Shown: positions 34,742 to 45,652 of the stretch, piece after piece
Position numbering within the stretch: the first letter of the stretch is position 1
Layout of the letters: each line of letters begins with the position of its first letter
Assembly: GCF_005877885.1 (NCBI RefSeq)
Contig: NZ_VCHY01000024.1
Coordinates: 1 to 64,000 of the forward strand
Length of the DNA: 64,000 nucleotides
Origin: Labilibacter sediminis
Lineage (GTDB): Bacteria; Bacteroidota; Bacteroidia; Bacteroidales; Marinilabiliaceae
Reading direction: 5' to 3'
Program-made: the position numbers and the translations under genes
The notes under the pieces: model-generated
Seen by the model: the letters and a program-made list of their open reading frames with translations, nothing else
What the model was told of the DNA's origin: nothing
The model's database searches: none

Positions 34742-37315
34742 CTACTCCATTCTAATACTGGATAAATAAAATGAAACATCACCATTTACATTTTTTTCAC
34801 CAATATAAACTGAAACCTGGATACTTTCTATTTGTTGTAAATCAAATATACCTGCTGTATTATCTTCATAATAAAATGGAAGAAAATCGGGAAATGGTCT
34901 GGGAATGATGGCGTATTTACCATTGGTTAATTCATCCAAATTAATTTCATATTCTTCATCTGTGGAATTTAGTTCAAGCATCCCGGAATAAACTTTCCCT
35001 ACCTTATCAATCAGGCTAATTTCTATACGTGCATGCACATCGTTAATTGACTTTGCAGCAACTATCAACTTGTTCTTTGTAGAGAGATCATCTATTCGGC
35101 CTTTTAATTTATCCCCTACATAGTACTTAAAAGTATTTATAGCCTGGTTACGTGATACTTTTTTTATTTTATTTTCGGATGTAAAATCATAAAACACTCC
35201 AATTTTTCCGGATTTAGGCTGCGGTTTTAATCGAATATTTTTATTCCACTGAATCATACCTTTATTCCAATCTGCCTCAGCATCCCATAACATTATTGAA
35301 GTGTTACTTGCTACAAAATCAATAGTGTATGATGATTTGTCATAAACATCCCAGTCTGACCACAAACCTTGCAGGCCAGAAGGAAATGTACGCCATCCAC
35401 TTTTTTGTTCCACGTTTACATAGTAATTAACACGTCCTGCCTGAGTTAATTCTACCGGAAATGCTAATTCATACCTCCCTGCACTGACTTGCTTAGCCGA
35501 TAGGAGTCTAAATCCAAATTCACCATTTAGAGCCACCTTAATTCCTGATGGTTTTTCGGGAGCTAATAAGTCAAAATAAATACTTACAGGCTTATTTTCT
35601 GAATAGCATTTTACATCATTCTCTTTAACCAACACGGTATCTAAATTTGATTCCGGAGCTACAAACTCATTGAGCTTAATATTTTTATAAGTAGCGGTTG
35701 GATTAACTTGATACTTTTTTGTTTTTTCTTTTAAAATATACACTCCGGGGGTAATACTAAAAGTATGATCAACAGCCTGGCTATTATACTGATTACCTTC
35801 AACAATGCTTTCTAAATAAAAATCAGAACCTAATTGAGGAAGATAAATACTCATTTGGTGCTCACTGTGATTTACTGCTGCCACCTGTCGTTTAGGACTT
35901 GTGGGTTCATAAGGATCTTCCAGCCAATAGGCATCCGGCATTACTTCTAAACGCCACACGCCTTTCTCTATTTCATCTAAAAAGTAAGCCCCTAAACCTT
36001 CATAGTTAACAAGCGGCGAACTCTTATAACCACATATTTCCTGAAGACCATTTAACTTTGAAGGTCTTGATTTAGTTGAATTCGAATAAAAGAAACGAGT
36101 TTCTGATACCAGCTCTACCAAGTCATTCTCTTGATTAATTGTAAAATGTGCGAATTTTGTATTTTGAGGATAGGTTCCAAAATCGCTACCCATTGGAATA
36201 TCATGAAAAACAGCAGAGGCTATCTTTAAACTAATAGCTTTTTGCGGGGCATACGCCAAGTTCATATAGTGAGTCCCATAGTTAGTATTGTAGGGTGCTA
36301 AAAACATGGCATCGTAGGCAAAGTGAGTTGCTAATTGCATATTTGCATTACGAAAACTCCTCGCCATAGCCGGATACATATAATTCCCTGCAACATCTGC
36401 CGGGTCAAATTCATACACAATTTTTGCCTTTGACTTGAATTTTGGATGATCAGCAAAAGGAATGTCATAATTGTCTACATTAGGTAAAAAATTCCCTTTA
36501 AGGGCATGCTTTGCTACTAAACCACTCGGATACCACTGGAAGGTTCCTCCCTGTACATTAGCATTAAGATATGCATCTACTAAATGAATACTATGACTCA
36601 TGTTGTAAAAGACAGGTGCTTGGGTACCTGTTTTACGCATCGATTTCACCAACTTATTAATGTATTGAGTTACTTCCTTTACAGAACCATTATGGTGTGG
36701 CTCATTTGAAATTTCAAAAGCAATAACATCTGCCTCATCTTTGTATGCTGTTTTTGTATACGGATTTACATGATTCAGTAATTGATTGAGATAATTGGCT
36801 TGAGCTTTAATGGCATCAGGGTTGGTCAGGCAATTTTCTTTCCCATATTTATTTGAAAACCCGGGCGTTTCTTCATCAGGCTCCGGCCATCCATTCCCCC
36901 AAAAAGCAATAGGTGTTATAACAAATTTCATTCCCCGTTGCTTCATCTCAGAGATCATAAAATCAAACACATCAAGATGATCGTTCTCTATCAAATTTCC
37001 TATAGAATCTGAAATCTCCGTATCCCAAACATGAACTCTATACAAGTCCAGATCGAGACGAGCAAAATGGTAAATATCTTGCTTTATTACTTCTTTAGGA
37101 TTTAATCCCATTCGTTCAGCCATGCGATAAGCATGCGCAAAGGGTACGGTATAATTGACCCCAAAACCATGAATCTCCTGATTATTTTTACTCCATCTTA
37201 ATATTCCATCCTCATCAACAAAAGAGCGATTTACTGTAGAAGGCACTTGCGAGTATGCATAGGGACAGAATAACACAATTGCTATATAGATTAATATGAC
37301 TTGAGCTATTTTCAT
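34742..37315 (-). CDS. Secreted clan GH-A glycoside hydrolase, galactan locus (857 aa)
   Basis: A signal peptide (1-22, ends YSQ) precedes a TIM-barrel catalytic domain. The acid/base motif FEISNEP has its Glu at about residue 202, and the predicted nucleophile lies in IVYEFDP at about 301, the spacing of clan GH-A retaining enzymes. The remaining 400 residues are beta-rich accessory domains. Its place in a galactan locus suggests a beta-galactosidase, perhaps family GH147, which occurs in some Bacteroides galactan loci; GH5-like is the alternative. It is the last gene of the minus-strand operon, 69 bases after the SusE-like gene. Confidence 0.7.
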   Translation of the reverse strand: MKIAQVILIYIAIVLFCPYAYSQVPSTVNRSFVDEDGILRWSKNNQEIHGFGVNYTVPFAHAYRMAERMGLNPKEVIKQDIYHFARLDLDLYRVHVWDTEISDSIGNLIENDHLDVFDFMISEMKQRGMKFVITPIAFWGNGWPEPDEETPGFSNKYGKENCLTNPDAIKAQANYLNQLLNHVNPYTKTAYKDEADVIAFEISNEPHHNGSVKEVTQYINKLVKSMRKTGTQAPVFYNMSHSIHLVDAYLNANVQGGTFQWYPSGLVAKHALKGNFLPNVDNYDIPFADHPKFKSKAKIVYEFDPADVAGNYMYPAMARSFRNANMQLATHFAYDAMFLAPYNTNYGTHYMNLAYAPQKAISLKIASAVFHDIPMGSDFGTYPQNTKFAHFTINQENDLVELVSETRFFYSNSTKSRPSKLNGLQEICGYKSSPLVNYEGLGAYFLDEIEKGVWRLEVMPDAYWLEDPYEPTSPKRQVAAVNHSEHQMSIYLPQLGSDFYLESIVEGNQYNSQAVDHTFSITPGVYILKEKTKKYQVNPTATYKNIKLNEFVAPESNLDTVLVKENDVKCYSENKPVSIYFDLLAPEKPSGIKVALNGEFGFRLLSAKQVSAGRYELAFPVELTQAGRVNYYVNVEQKSGWRTFPSGLQGLWSDWDVYDKSSYTIDFVASNTSIMLWDAEADWNKGMIQWNKNIRLKPQPKSGKIGVFYDFTSENKIKKVSRNQAINTFKYYVGDKLKGRIDDLSTKNKLIVAAKSINDVHARIEISLIDKVGKVYSGMLELNSTDEEYEINLDELTNGKYAIIPRPFPDFLPFYYEDNTAGIFDLQQIESIQVSVYIGEKNVNGDVSFYLSSIRME

Positions 37316-37384
37316 AAAATATGTATAAAAAAATACGCATACCCTAAACTATGATTAGGTATATGCGTATTAAAATTTTATTGA

Positions 37385-38437
37385 TTAATTATTCTTTACA
37401 ACTGAATAAGTGTAAAGGGCCTGGCTTAAATCCATAGTAATAGTATAGTTACCATCTTCGGCAATAACAATATTATTTTCATCCGTACCTTTATCAAGGA
37501 TGCCATCCATTTCATTGTCTCCTTTTACTTTACTCCAATCTTCATTTGCGATAAACTTAAATCCGCCTGCCGTCACATCGGCTGTTAACGACCATGTATC
37601 CGAAGCTTCATCATAAGTCATAGGTGCAAATCCCCAGCTAGTGAAATCCCCGGTAATTGCCCATTCTGTTTTGTAAATAGAATAGGTAAAGTTTGGAATA
37701 TTTGCTTTAATAAAATATACACCTGCACCATCAGGTGCAAAAATATTATTACCACCCCAATTACCTACTTGTAAGTTCCCTGTAGTACCACTTGCATCGG
37801 GATCGCCTATAATAGCATCTGCACTATCCCAATTGGGCTGATAAGACATTTTAAAATAATTGTCAGCACCCATGTAAATGTAACCCTCAAAAATTTCATT
37901 ATCTGAAACAGAATAAAGCAAATCATCTTCAATAAAACTCCAACCATTCTGATCTCCTGTGACATAAATTTTAGGATACACTAAAATGATTTCATAAGGT
38001 GTTATTGTAGCAGATAACACATTACTTTCTGCTATAACATCATTATGCACACTACCTGTTACTTTAAATTCTAGTTTGGTAGCCACTCCAGGCTCTGCCC
38101 CAAGAGTAATCAACTTTTGATTGATTAAAGCATTGATAGTATCCAACTTTAGATCAAAGGTAGTTACCAGAGCAATGGCAGATTGAAAATCATTACCTTC
38201 AAAATCCATTTGTAAAGTATATTCAGGATCAGCAGAAGGGAAACCAAAGTCAGCAATTGTCCATTCAAATGAATCAAAAGCCTCATCTGACGTTTCATCA
38301 GTTAATACAATGGTTTTATTAGCTACCTCAGAGGATAAAACCGGATTTGTAATCTCTCCTAATTGTAACTTATTTACATCATCACAGGCACTTAATGCAA
38401 TAAGCATCAAGAAACCATATATTATTATTTTATGCAT
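37385..38437 (-). CDS. SusE-like surface glycan-binding lipoprotein (350 aa)
   Basis: ATG 38437 gives a lipoprotein signal with lipobox LSAC (Cys18); an upstream ATG at 38461 only adds a poor head. Residues about 25-130 form the SusE N-terminal Ig-like domain (SSEVANKTIVLTDETSDEAFDSFEW). Two repeats near 150-345 (VTGDQNGWSFIEDD..., ITGDFTSWGFAPM...) are starch-binding-like E-set modules as in SusE/SusF. It would bind galactan chains at the cell surface next to SusC/SusD. Downstream of susD with a 36-base gap. Confidence 0.85.
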   Translation of the reverse strand: MHKIIIYGFLMLIALSACDDVNKLQLGEITNPVLSSEVANKTIVLTDETSDEAFDSFEWTIADFGFPSADPEYTLQMDFEGNDFQSAIALVTTFDLKLDTINALINQKLITLGAEPGVATKLEFKVTGSVHNDVIAESNVLSATITPYEIILVYPKIYVTGDQNGWSFIEDDLLYSVSDNEIFEGYIYMGADNYFKMSYQPNWDSADAIIGDPDASGTTGNLQVGNWGGNNIFAPDGAGVYFIKANIPNFTYSIYKTEWAITGDFTSWGFAPMTYDEASDTWSLTADVTAGGFKFIANEDWSKVKGDNEMDGILDKGTDENNIVIAEDGNYTITMDLSQALYTYSVVKNN

Positions 38438-38473
38438 ATCTATAAATTTAATCAAATACATTAAGACTATATT

Positions 38474-40060
38474 TTAGTAACCATCTTGCTTTAAATTAGG
38501 ATTGGCATTAATATCCGAAGCAGGAATAGGGAAATGATTAAAGTGATCTGGTAATGCTTTTCCTTCATAAACACCACCTTTCCATTCCCATAAGTAGTCA
38601 CCACTGGTGAATTTATTATAGCGAACTAAATCGGTGCGTCGATAGCCCTCCCAATAAAATTCACGCGCACGCTCATCTAATATAAAATCCAGTGTTAAAT
38701 CAGCCAATAGTATATTACCGCTGGCATTACCAAATGCTCTCTCTCGCACAGCGTTCACAAAACCTAGGGCTTCACTTATAGTTCCACCATTTCCTCCTCT
38801 AAGAACAGCCTCAGCACACATCAAATAAGCATCAGCAACACGAAGTAATGGGAAATCAATATCCATATGTTCAATGTTAGAACCTAATGTACCATTTGAT
38901 GTAATATTCTTGTATTTCATGACGGAGAATCCGTTTTTAAATTCGGTAATTTCATCTGTGGTAACTGTCCTATCGTTAGTATAAAACATAGCTCGTTTAT
39001 CTGTAGCTCCTGTATAGTCGTCAAACTTATCTACTAATTGTTTGCGGGCACGATTGCCACCCCAGGCATTAATTCCGTTACTGGCCGGATCCATATCTGA
39101 GGCCCATGAAGAACAAGCAATCATAGTTGTTCCTCCCCATGATTGTGCATTAATACCATCATTAACAACAGGTAAAATTATACCATCTGCTGTATGATTA
39201 TCTGCTAAAAATAGGTTTTGATAATTTGCATCCAGTTTATATGATGAGTTAATTACTTTCTTTGAATAAGTAACAGCCTCGGTATATTTTGGAGTTGAAA
39301 TATATACTTCAGCATTCAAATATAACTTGGCTAAAATCATCCAGGCTGCAGTTACATCTACACGTCCAAATTCATTTGCCCCTGCCGCTGGAAGTAAGGA
39401 TTCCAATTCTGTCAACTCTATTTCTATATACGAAAACAGGTCTTCCTTTGAAATCTGCTCTGGTAAGAACGCTCCTACATTATCTTTCTCGGTAACAAAA
39501 GGAACACTTCCGTATAATTCAAGGGCATGATAATAACTTAAAGCTCTTAAGAAGCGTGCTTCAGCGCGATATCCACTAATTTTCTCCTTTTCTATATCTG
39601 ACACTCCCCGATTATTTAAATTATCTTCGCTTGCTTCACGTATTAACTCATTTGCCAAAGTTATTTGATAGAATATGCGGTAATACATTCCTAAACTAAT
39701 TTCATTGGCTGAGGTCCATACATTGGTTTGTAATTCTGGAATACCTGCATCACTCCAAATCCAGAGTGCCATTTCAGTTGTCATATCCTGCATATACCAA
39801 TAGGCGCGAATATAATTGGATGCACCTTCATCAATTCCTAAAACATCCTGATCTCCATCAGGTCCAATTTGACCTGTTAATGAGAGGCCTCCATATATTT
39901 TTGCCAGTACCTGACGATATGATTCCGGATTATCATAAAAAGTAGCTGATGTAATTGTATTTTTATCTAATGGGATGGTATCCAAATCATTGACACAAGA
40001 GGACAATCCTATGACAATCACTGCAAGACCCAATATCCATTTTTTTATATCTCGTTTCAT
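38474..40060 (-). CDS. susD: SusD-family glycan-binding lipoprotein, galactan locus (528 aa)
   Basis: The lipobox is LSSC (Cys22). TPR-rich SusD fold motifs are seen: EARFLRALSYYHALELYGSVPFV near 170, FPLLRVADAYLMCAEAVLRGG near 395 and the C-terminal ARFYWEGYRRTDLVRYNKF-type block near 465. SusD caps the SusC barrel and captures the polysaccharide. It is 46 bases after susC on the same strand. Confidence 0.93.
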   Translation of the reverse strand: MKRDIKKWILGLAVIVIGLSSCVNDLDTIPLDKNTITSATFYDNPESYRQVLAKIYGGLSLTGQIGPDGDQDVLGIDEGASNYIRAYWYMQDMTTEMALWIWSDAGIPELQTNVWTSANEISLGMYYRIFYQITLANELIREASEDNLNNRGVSDIEKEKISGYRAEARFLRALSYYHALELYGSVPFVTEKDNVGAFLPEQISKEDLFSYIEIELTELESLLPAAGANEFGRVDVTAAWMILAKLYLNAEVYISTPKYTEAVTYSKKVINSSYKLDANYQNLFLADNHTADGIILPVVNDGINAQSWGGTTMIACSSWASDMDPASNGINAWGGNRARKQLVDKFDDYTGATDKRAMFYTNDRTVTTDEITEFKNGFSVMKYKNITSNGTLGSNIEHMDIDFPLLRVADAYLMCAEAVLRGGNGGTISEALGFVNAVRERAFGNASGNILLADLTLDFILDERAREFYWEGYRRTDLVRYNKFTSGDYLWEWKGGVYEGKALPDHFNHFPIPASDINANPNLKQDGY

Positions 40061-40106
40061 TTGTATAAATTTTAAATGATCTTTAATCTATTAAAGTAAT
40101 TATTGA

Positions 40107-43076
40107 TTAGAATGAAATATTGGCTCCAAGAACAAAAGTTCTGGGACGAGGATAAACAGCATTGTCTATTCCTTCAAATACTTCCGGGTCTACCCCATCA
40201 TAATTAGTAATAACAAGGGCATTTTGCACTGTCAGTGATAGTCTTATATCCAACAAACCTTTCATCACCTTATCAAAACGATAGCCTGCAGAAACATTAT
40301 CTAACTTTATAAATGAAGCATCTTGTACATAATAGTCCGAATATGTCTGCTGACTCTCAAAATTGGAATTCAACACTGAACGTGGTACATTTTGCAGATA
40401 ATTAGAATTGTACACATATTGATAAGTGGCATTTCCAGCAGCTAAGTCGTTATACATATAGTTGCCTAAACTTGCACGCGCTGCAAAAGAAAAATCCCAG
40501 TTCTTATATTCCAAACGTGATGATAAGCCAAAAAGAAAATCAGGTGCCGATGACTTATAGTGATACATATCTTTTTCATTAACAACTCCATCATCATTTC
40601 TATCTGCATATAAGCCTTCAATAGGCATCCCTTGATGATCATAAACCTGCTGGAACATATAAAATGAATTAGCAGGTTTTCCTACTGAATTAATTTTTGC
40701 ATAACCTCCAATACCTGTTGAGATCCCTCCTGTTTGAACACCATTATAATCCGGATTATCAACATTGGTTAATTTGGTAATCTTGTTCACATTACGCGAC
40801 ATATTAAACCCTATTTCCCAAAATAAGTCAGTTGTAACAACAGGGCGAACATTTAAGTTAAACTCTACGCCTTTATTTTCAAGTGTTCCTACGTTTGTAA
40901 GCAATACATTTGTAAAATTGGTTCCGGCAGCTACAGGTATTTCATTAATCAGATCTTTTGTTTCTCTTTGATATAATTCTATCGATCCGTTGATACGCTC
41001 ATTTAAGAAACCATAATCAATACCCAGGTTATAAGTTGTTGTTTCTTCCCATTTAAGATCAGCGTCATATCCATCTGGTCGTGCCATGGTCACCCATTCA
41101 TCTCCCATTAAGTAACGTGCTGTTTGTCTACTAATAGTATACTTAGCCAAATATGGATAATTATCGGATGTAATATACTGCTGACCTGTAATACCATAAC
41201 CTAATCTTAGCTTAAGGTTAGATAATGCCTCTACATTTTGCAGGAACGATTCTTCTTTTAATCGCCAAGCCAGTGCAACTGATGGGAATGTTCCCCAACG
41301 GTTATCTTCCGCAAAACGAGAAGTTCCGTCATGACGAACTGTTACTGTTAACAAATAACGATCTTTGAAAGAGTAATTCATTCTTCCAAAGAAAGATACC
41401 AGATAGTTCTCTGTTGGAGTAGTTTGCTCGGGCTCTATTAAATAATCACCATTTACGCTGGTTGCTTTCACATAATTTTCACGCCAAAAATGTTGCCATG
41501 AATAACCTCCCATTATATCAAACTTACTATTAAGAGACGGTAACTTTTTATCATACTTTAAATAAAAATCCAATAATTCGTTACGCTTATCCTGCGAATA
41601 TTTGCGATCTTCACCACTTATATCCGTACCATCAGAAGCTTTTCGATAAGCAAAAGCTGCTTCCTCAGGTATCTTAACTGTTCCTTCACTAAAGGAATAA
41701 TCGTAACCCAAATTTAATGTTGCTGTTAATTGGGGTAAAAAGTGTAACTTATAATCAAACTTAGCATTTCCTATACTTCGGTATACTTCTGATCGATCTT
41801 CTTTTTGTTCTAAAAGAGCTAAAGGGTTGGACGTTGCTAATGAATTTGGTTTATCCCCATCCATCCATGTAAAATAACCTCCATAAGGGCTTGATTCATC
41901 ATAAACATTTTTCGTAGGATCAAACAACATGGCACTGTTAATTGATCCATTATCAGCAAAACGGTTTTTAATAAACATTCCTTTAATATTTAAATCCACC
42001 TTAAGATGCTCATCGAAGAAAGAAGGATTTAAATTTAAATTCCCTGTGAAACGATCTAATCCAGATGTTTTAAGTAATCCTTTTTGATTTGAATATCCCA
42101 GCGATAAACGAAATGGTGTATCCATTGCAGAACCTGACATACTAAAATTATGGTCATGCCCTACTGCTGTTTGAAATATTTTATCCTGCCAATTTGTATT
42201 AGCATCCCCTAATAAGTTCTCTGCATTAGAACCCGATCCATAACGATTGGTGATTAATTCACGGTAATCATTGGCTGAAAATGTTTCTATTTCCTTTGTT
42301 CTTAAACCAACAGAAGTGTTTCCATTATAATTAAACTTAAGTCCTCCTTTAGAACCTTTTTTTGTTGTAATGATAATAACTCCATTGGATGCTCTGGAAC
42401 CATAGATTGCAGTTGCTGAGGCATCCTTAAGTACAGAAAATGATTCTATATCATTAGGATTAATCGTATTTAGAGGGTTGCGCATACCTGACACACCATC
42501 ATTATCAATCGGTACACCATCAATAATAAATAAGGGATCATTACTTGCCGAAAGAGAAGAACCTCCTCTAATTCGTATAGTTGCTGCACTACCTGGTTCA
42601 CCACCCGCTGTAGTAATCTGAACACCTGAAGTTTTACCAACAAGTAAATCCTGCGGAGAGGTAATGGCTCCTTTATTAAAGTCTTTTGTAGTAACAGAAG
42701 ATACGGATCCAGTTGCGTCATCCTTTTTTAATTGTCCATATCCTATTACCATTACTTCTCCAACATCAACCATATCTGAATTGAGTGCAATATGATAATT
42801 AGTACCAGGGCTCACCACTAATTCTTGTGTTTGATAACCTATAAATGAAAACACAAGTACATCACCCCTATTGGCTTTGATTACATACTCACCATCTATA
42901 GAACTAATCGTACCTATTTGAGTATTTTTCAGGGCCACAGTAACCCCTGGAATCGGTTCGTTTGTTTCCGAGTCGGTAATAACGCCTTCAATGCTAACCT
43001 CTTGTCCGAAGACAGAATGGATAAATAGCATTGAAACAAGCGTTAAAATGAATTTAATTTTCACGAATTGTTTCAT
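40107..43076 (-). CDS. susC: SusC-family TonB-dependent transporter, galactan locus (989 aa)
   Basis: A signal peptide (1-24) leads to a carboxypeptidase-like domain (about 28-105), then the SusC signature region (MVIGYGQLKKDDATGSVSSV), a plug domain (about 115-235, including PLFIIDGVPIDN and SATAIYGSRASNGVIIITTK) and a 22-strand beta-barrel ending in an aromatic residue (GANISF). It imports oligosaccharides through the outer membrane using TonB energy. It lies between the GH2 gene and susD. Confidence 0.95.
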   Translation of the reverse strand: MKQFVKIKFILTLVSMLFIHSVFGQEVSIEGVITDSETNEPIPGVTVALKNTQIGTISSIDGEYVIKANRGDVLVFSFIGYQTQELVVSPGTNYHIALNSDMVDVGEVMVIGYGQLKKDDATGSVSSVTTKDFNKGAITSPQDLLVGKTSGVQITTAGGEPGSAATIRIRGGSSLSASNDPLFIIDGVPIDNDGVSGMRNPLNTINPNDIESFSVLKDASATAIYGSRASNGVIIITTKKGSKGGLKFNYNGNTSVGLRTKEIETFSANDYRELITNRYGSGSNAENLLGDANTNWQDKIFQTAVGHDHNFSMSGSAMDTPFRLSLGYSNQKGLLKTSGLDRFTGNLNLNPSFFDEHLKVDLNIKGMFIKNRFADNGSINSAMLFDPTKNVYDESSPYGGYFTWMDGDKPNSLATSNPLALLEQKEDRSEVYRSIGNAKFDYKLHFLPQLTATLNLGYDYSFSEGTVKIPEEAAFAYRKASDGTDISGEDRKYSQDKRNELLDFYLKYDKKLPSLNSKFDIMGGYSWQHFWRENYVKATSVNGDYLIEPEQTTPTENYLVSFFGRMNYSFKDRYLLTVTVRHDGTSRFAEDNRWGTFPSVALAWRLKEESFLQNVEALSNLKLRLGYGITGQQYITSDNYPYLAKYTISRQTARYLMGDEWVTMARPDGYDADLKWEETTTYNLGIDYGFLNERINGSIELYQRETKDLINEIPVAAGTNFTNVLLTNVGTLENKGVEFNLNVRPVVTTDLFWEIGFNMSRNVNKITKLTNVDNPDYNGVQTGGISTGIGGYAKINSVGKPANSFYMFQQVYDHQGMPIEGLYADRNDDGVVNEKDMYHYKSSAPDFLFGLSSRLEYKNWDFSFAARASLGNYMYNDLAAGNATYQYVYNSNYLQNVPRSVLNSNFESQQTYSDYYVQDASFIKLDNVSAGYRFDKVMKGLLDIRLSLTVQNALVITNYDGVDPEVFEGIDNAVYPRPRTFVLGANISF

Positions 43077-43140
43077 AAAACTTAGAATTTAGATATTTAT
43101 TTTTTTTCCTTAGGCATTCAAAACACTATCCCTCCCGGAA

Positions 43141-45510
43141 TCAATGTACTTGAATGGTTAACTCTGCTTTTTTCAGACCATCAGCTTCAGCAATTATTTT
43201 TATTGTACCTGGAACAGAACCTGCTTTTAAGAGTACTGTTGCAATTCCAGCTTCTGCATGAATGGGATTACCTATTAATGATGCATTTCCTTCCACATTA
43301 AATCGAATTAGTGGTGCAGCATCAGGGACGACAGTACCTTTTTCATCAATAACTTCAGCATAAAGAAATACAACATCATTACAGCCATGCTCAAGAACTT
43401 TGTTGCTTTCATCCATTCTCAGCATAAGACCATAAGCCTCTGATGGTGTGCGCTGCACATAGGAAACTACTTTTTTATTATTCACATATCCTATAGCCTC
43501 CAACTCTCCAGGACTATATGTATCAAGCTCAAAAGTAAAAGGAGGATGATTCAGGTGAGTGGAATTTACATCCTTGTCAGCTTTTCTTTTTCCCTTACTT
43601 ATACCATTTACAAATAGTTCAACCTCATCGCAATTACTATAAATCTTTATATCTAAAAAAGATGGATCGTTATAATAATTGGCAATAAACACCATAGGCT
43701 CACTTACGCCTTCAACATTACTCTCTCCAATCTCTTGCTGGCTTTGATAAAAGTAATACGCAAACTTGGGTAAACGAAAGATATCCATGATGCCAGATGC
43801 TTCAATATCTGGTGCATATCCACGATTGTAATCAAACATCAGCCAATTGGCATCACCGGTGGCCGACCCTTGCAAATTACTATTGTGCGCTTCCTGATAA
43901 TTAAGTGCCTGCTGAGTTAATCGCTTTTGCCCGTACCCCCTAAGTTGACGTGATGTACGCTCTTCTTCTGATAAATCAGAAAAGGCCTTTTGGTTGAAGC
44001 CGGCATTCTGCGCATAATACTCCCAATCACCATATTCGGCTATGAATATTGGTTTATCATTTGAATAATTATTCCAATAATCAGGAGCCTTAGCATGTTG
44101 ACGAGCTGGAATAAATACATCATAGACATCATCTAACCACCCACATGTATAAGTATCTTTTCCCGGATACTCCTGGTGCACTGCATTGTGAGCACGAATC
44201 ATAAACTCTTTAGTCATAGCGGATTCATTAAGAGATGCCTCCCAAAGAATTACACATGGGTGATTACGACTTCTACGAACCATTTGTCTAACATCCTTAA
44301 TGGCATTATCCTGAAAAACAGAATCTCCAAAAAATTGCCACCCCGGAATTGCATCCATTACTAAAATCCCTAATTGATCGCATGCCTTTAAAAAAGATTT
44401 ACTTTGTGGATAATGTGACAGGCGAACGAAATTAAACCCGGCCTTTTTAATTTTATAAGCATCGCGGTAATTGGCATTGTCAGATAACGCATAGCCTATG
44501 TAAGGATATTCCTGATGACGATTCGTTCCTCTTAGTTTAAGTTTTTCACCATTTATAGTAAATCCTTCTTTATCTGAAAAAGAAAATGTTCTAATACCTA
44601 TCTCTTCAGATCTGGAATCAATTAATTGATTGCCAGACTTAACATTGACCTTCAAAGTGTATAAATGAGGTGAATCAGGCGACCATAATTTAGGTTGATT
44701 AATTTCCAAAGAAACATTTGAAGATTTACTATTATTAGCCAGAACAGTCACTAAAGAAATATTTGCATTTGATACAACTGTTCCTTCCTGACTAAGCATA
44801 ACTTCCAATTCAATATCCTGGCTAAGCTTTGTTTCATTTAAAATTTCAACCAACACATTTACTTTAGCCAATGCCTTTGTGACTTCTGAATACGAAACAA
44901 AAACACCACCTCCTGCTACTATATCAGCATCTATTTCGTTGCTTATGTGTACCTTATTTTTTACAAGTAAATGTACATTTCTATAAATCCCGCTGAAATA
45001 ATTAAAATCGAGATCATCCAATGGTTTACCTGGTGGAACATTAGTATTATCCTCATTGTTTAATTTAACCACGATACAATTCTCTGTACCATAGTTAATA
45101 TATTCTGTTATATCCACATAAAAAGGGAGATAACCACCTTCATGAATTTGAACCAATTCACCATTAAGGTATACTTCGGCCACTTGCATAGCTCCTTCAA
45201 AATATAGGGCCACATGTTTTCCTTTAAGCTTATTTGATACATCAAAAAACTTTCGGTATACACAATCGCCTTGCCATTGCTTACCTGTAATAACAAAGGG
45301 TTCAATATTTGCTGAATGAGGCAACGATACTTTTTCCCAATTAATGCCCGACTGTTTATCAAAGAAAGATGATTTTACAACGGCTCCTGTATCTTTCACA
45401 AACTCCCAATCTCCATTAAAATTACTCACTTGGCCCTCATCATCAAACTGTCTACTCTGACAAGCTGAAACCAGTATTGAGATTAGAAGAATGTATAGTG
45501 TTTTTTTCAT
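43141..45510 (-). CDS. GH2 family glycoside hydrolase, probable beta-galactosidase (789 aa)
   Basis: ATG 45510 begins a lipoprotein signal (lipobox VSAC); the frame is open 42 codons further upstream but without protein-like sense. The sugar-binding jelly roll is at about 30-190 (FEGAMQVAEVYLNGELV), followed by Ig-like domains. The TIM barrel has acid/base Glu in WEASLNES (about 426) and nucleophile Glu in IAEYGDW (about 491). C-terminal beta domains complete the fold. In this locus the likely job is removing galactose from galacto-oligosaccharides in the periplasm; other GH2 specificities are possible. Confidence 0.88.
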   Translation of the reverse strand: MKKTLYILLISILVSACQSRQFDDEGQVSNFNGDWEFVKDTGAVVKSSFFDKQSGINWEKVSLPHSANIEPFVITGKQWQGDCVYRKFFDVSNKLKGKHVALYFEGAMQVAEVYLNGELVQIHEGGYLPFYVDITEYINYGTENCIVVKLNNEDNTNVPPGKPLDDLDFNYFSGIYRNVHLLVKNKVHISNEIDADIVAGGGVFVSYSEVTKALAKVNVLVEILNETKLSQDIELEVMLSQEGTVVSNANISLVTVLANNSKSSNVSLEINQPKLWSPDSPHLYTLKVNVKSGNQLIDSRSEEIGIRTFSFSDKEGFTINGEKLKLRGTNRHQEYPYIGYALSDNANYRDAYKIKKAGFNFVRLSHYPQSKSFLKACDQLGILVMDAIPGWQFFGDSVFQDNAIKDVRQMVRRSRNHPCVILWEASLNESAMTKEFMIRAHNAVHQEYPGKDTYTCGWLDDVYDVFIPARQHAKAPDYWNNYSNDKPIFIAEYGDWEYYAQNAGFNQKAFSDLSEEERTSRQLRGYGQKRLTQQALNYQEAHNSNLQGSATGDANWLMFDYNRGYAPDIEASGIMDIFRLPKFAYYFYQSQQEIGESNVEGVSEPMVFIANYYNDPSFLDIKIYSNCDEVELFVNGISKGKRKADKDVNSTHLNHPPFTFELDTYSPGELEAIGYVNNKKVVSYVQRTPSEAYGLMLRMDESNKVLEHGCNDVVFLYAEVIDEKGTVVPDAAPLIRFNVEGNASLIGNPIHAEAGIATVLLKAGSVPGTIKIIAEADGLKKAELTIQVH

Positions 45511-45652
45511 CTGTTTAAAATTTTTGTCTTTAGAAAATGTGCCAAAAATTTCTGCACATTCAGGAACTCGCATTAACTTTTTTAAATCATCTTCCTGTGG
45601 GTACTCTATGATTAATAAAGTTAATGATCGTTTCATGCTATTATTTATTTAC

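Noticed and set aside
45511-45636. In-frame 42-codon extension of the GH2 gene
   Set aside because: It would bury a perfect lipoprotein signal inside the protein; the start at 45510 explains the signal peptide.
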